From Chrysoperla carnea (Eukaryota; Arthropoda; Insecta; Neuroptera; Chrysopidae), in contig NC_058340.1 in assembly GCF_905475395.1 (NCBI RefSeq), positions 893,501 to 957,500 of the forward strand: DNA of 64,000 nt, written 5' to 3'. This document shows, one piece after another, positions 63,940 through 64,000 of this stretch (positions within the stretch are counted from its first letter, which is position 1; each line of letters opens with the position of its first letter). Made by a program: the position numbers and the translations under genes. The notes under the pieces were generated by a model. That model was given only the letters and a program-made list of their open reading frames with translations, did not search any database and was not told where the DNA came from.

Positions 63940-64000
63940 TAAAAGAAATTTTCAAATTGATTAATATTAAAAGAAATATGAATTATTTATCTGTCTTGTT

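Overview
This window is nuclear DNA from an AT-rich animal genome, almost certainly an insect. The genes have many short exons with GT-AG introns, and the protein variants look arthropod-like (for example a CASK catalytic loop reading HRDLRPSC). Introns and spacers are full of hairpin-type DNA transposons, tRNA-derived SINEs and one abundant repeat of about 0.5 kb. I cannot fix the insect order from sequence alone. All exon joins below were checked by hand for splice sites, reading phase and total length.

Layout. 461-564 (+): last coding exon of an unidentified gene. 666-1134 (-): POLR1D, the shared RNA polymerase I/III subunit RPAC2, 3 exons, 107 codons. 3448-9579 (-): a ten-finger C2H2 zinc-finger protein, 8 coding exons, 739 codons. 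11341-21819 (-): mitochondrial isoleucyl-tRNA synthetase (IARS2), 15 coding exons, 966 codons. 23711-25616 (+): a UBA + PTH2 peptidyl-tRNA hydrolase, 4 exons, 216 codons, head-to-head with IARS2. 31935 to beyond the right edge (+): CASK, the membrane-associated guanylate kinase scaffold. Seven kinase-domain exons plus one 75-nt cassette exon lie inside the window. The CASK introns are very large (the first is 15.6 kb) and hold most of the mobile DNA.

Mobile DNA. There are at least fifteen copies or pieces of a ~510-560 bp hairpin-ended repeat, here called family A. There are many long-arm palindromic MITEs, mostly with TA target duplications, and a Tigger/pogo-like element with a deleted MITE relative. 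A 1.8 kb TTAA-flanked element carries a 306-bp tandem array. Helitron-like ends, LINE RNase H and hAT transposase remnants, and three tRNA-derived SINE copies are also present.

The most unusual objects are: (1) a 1.86 kb near-perfect palindrome in an IARS2 intron, with a 12-bp target duplication and an outward-facing hammerhead-ribozyme motif in each arm; (2) a MITE in CASK intron 1 that carries a degenerate copy of IARS2 exon 9; (3) a phase-neutral 25-codon cassette exon that would enlarge the CASK kinase activation segment.

Two of the genes act in translation quality (IARS2 charges mitochondrial tRNA-Ile, PTH2 recycles peptidyl-tRNA) and may share a divergent promoter region. The other genes show no obvious functional link.
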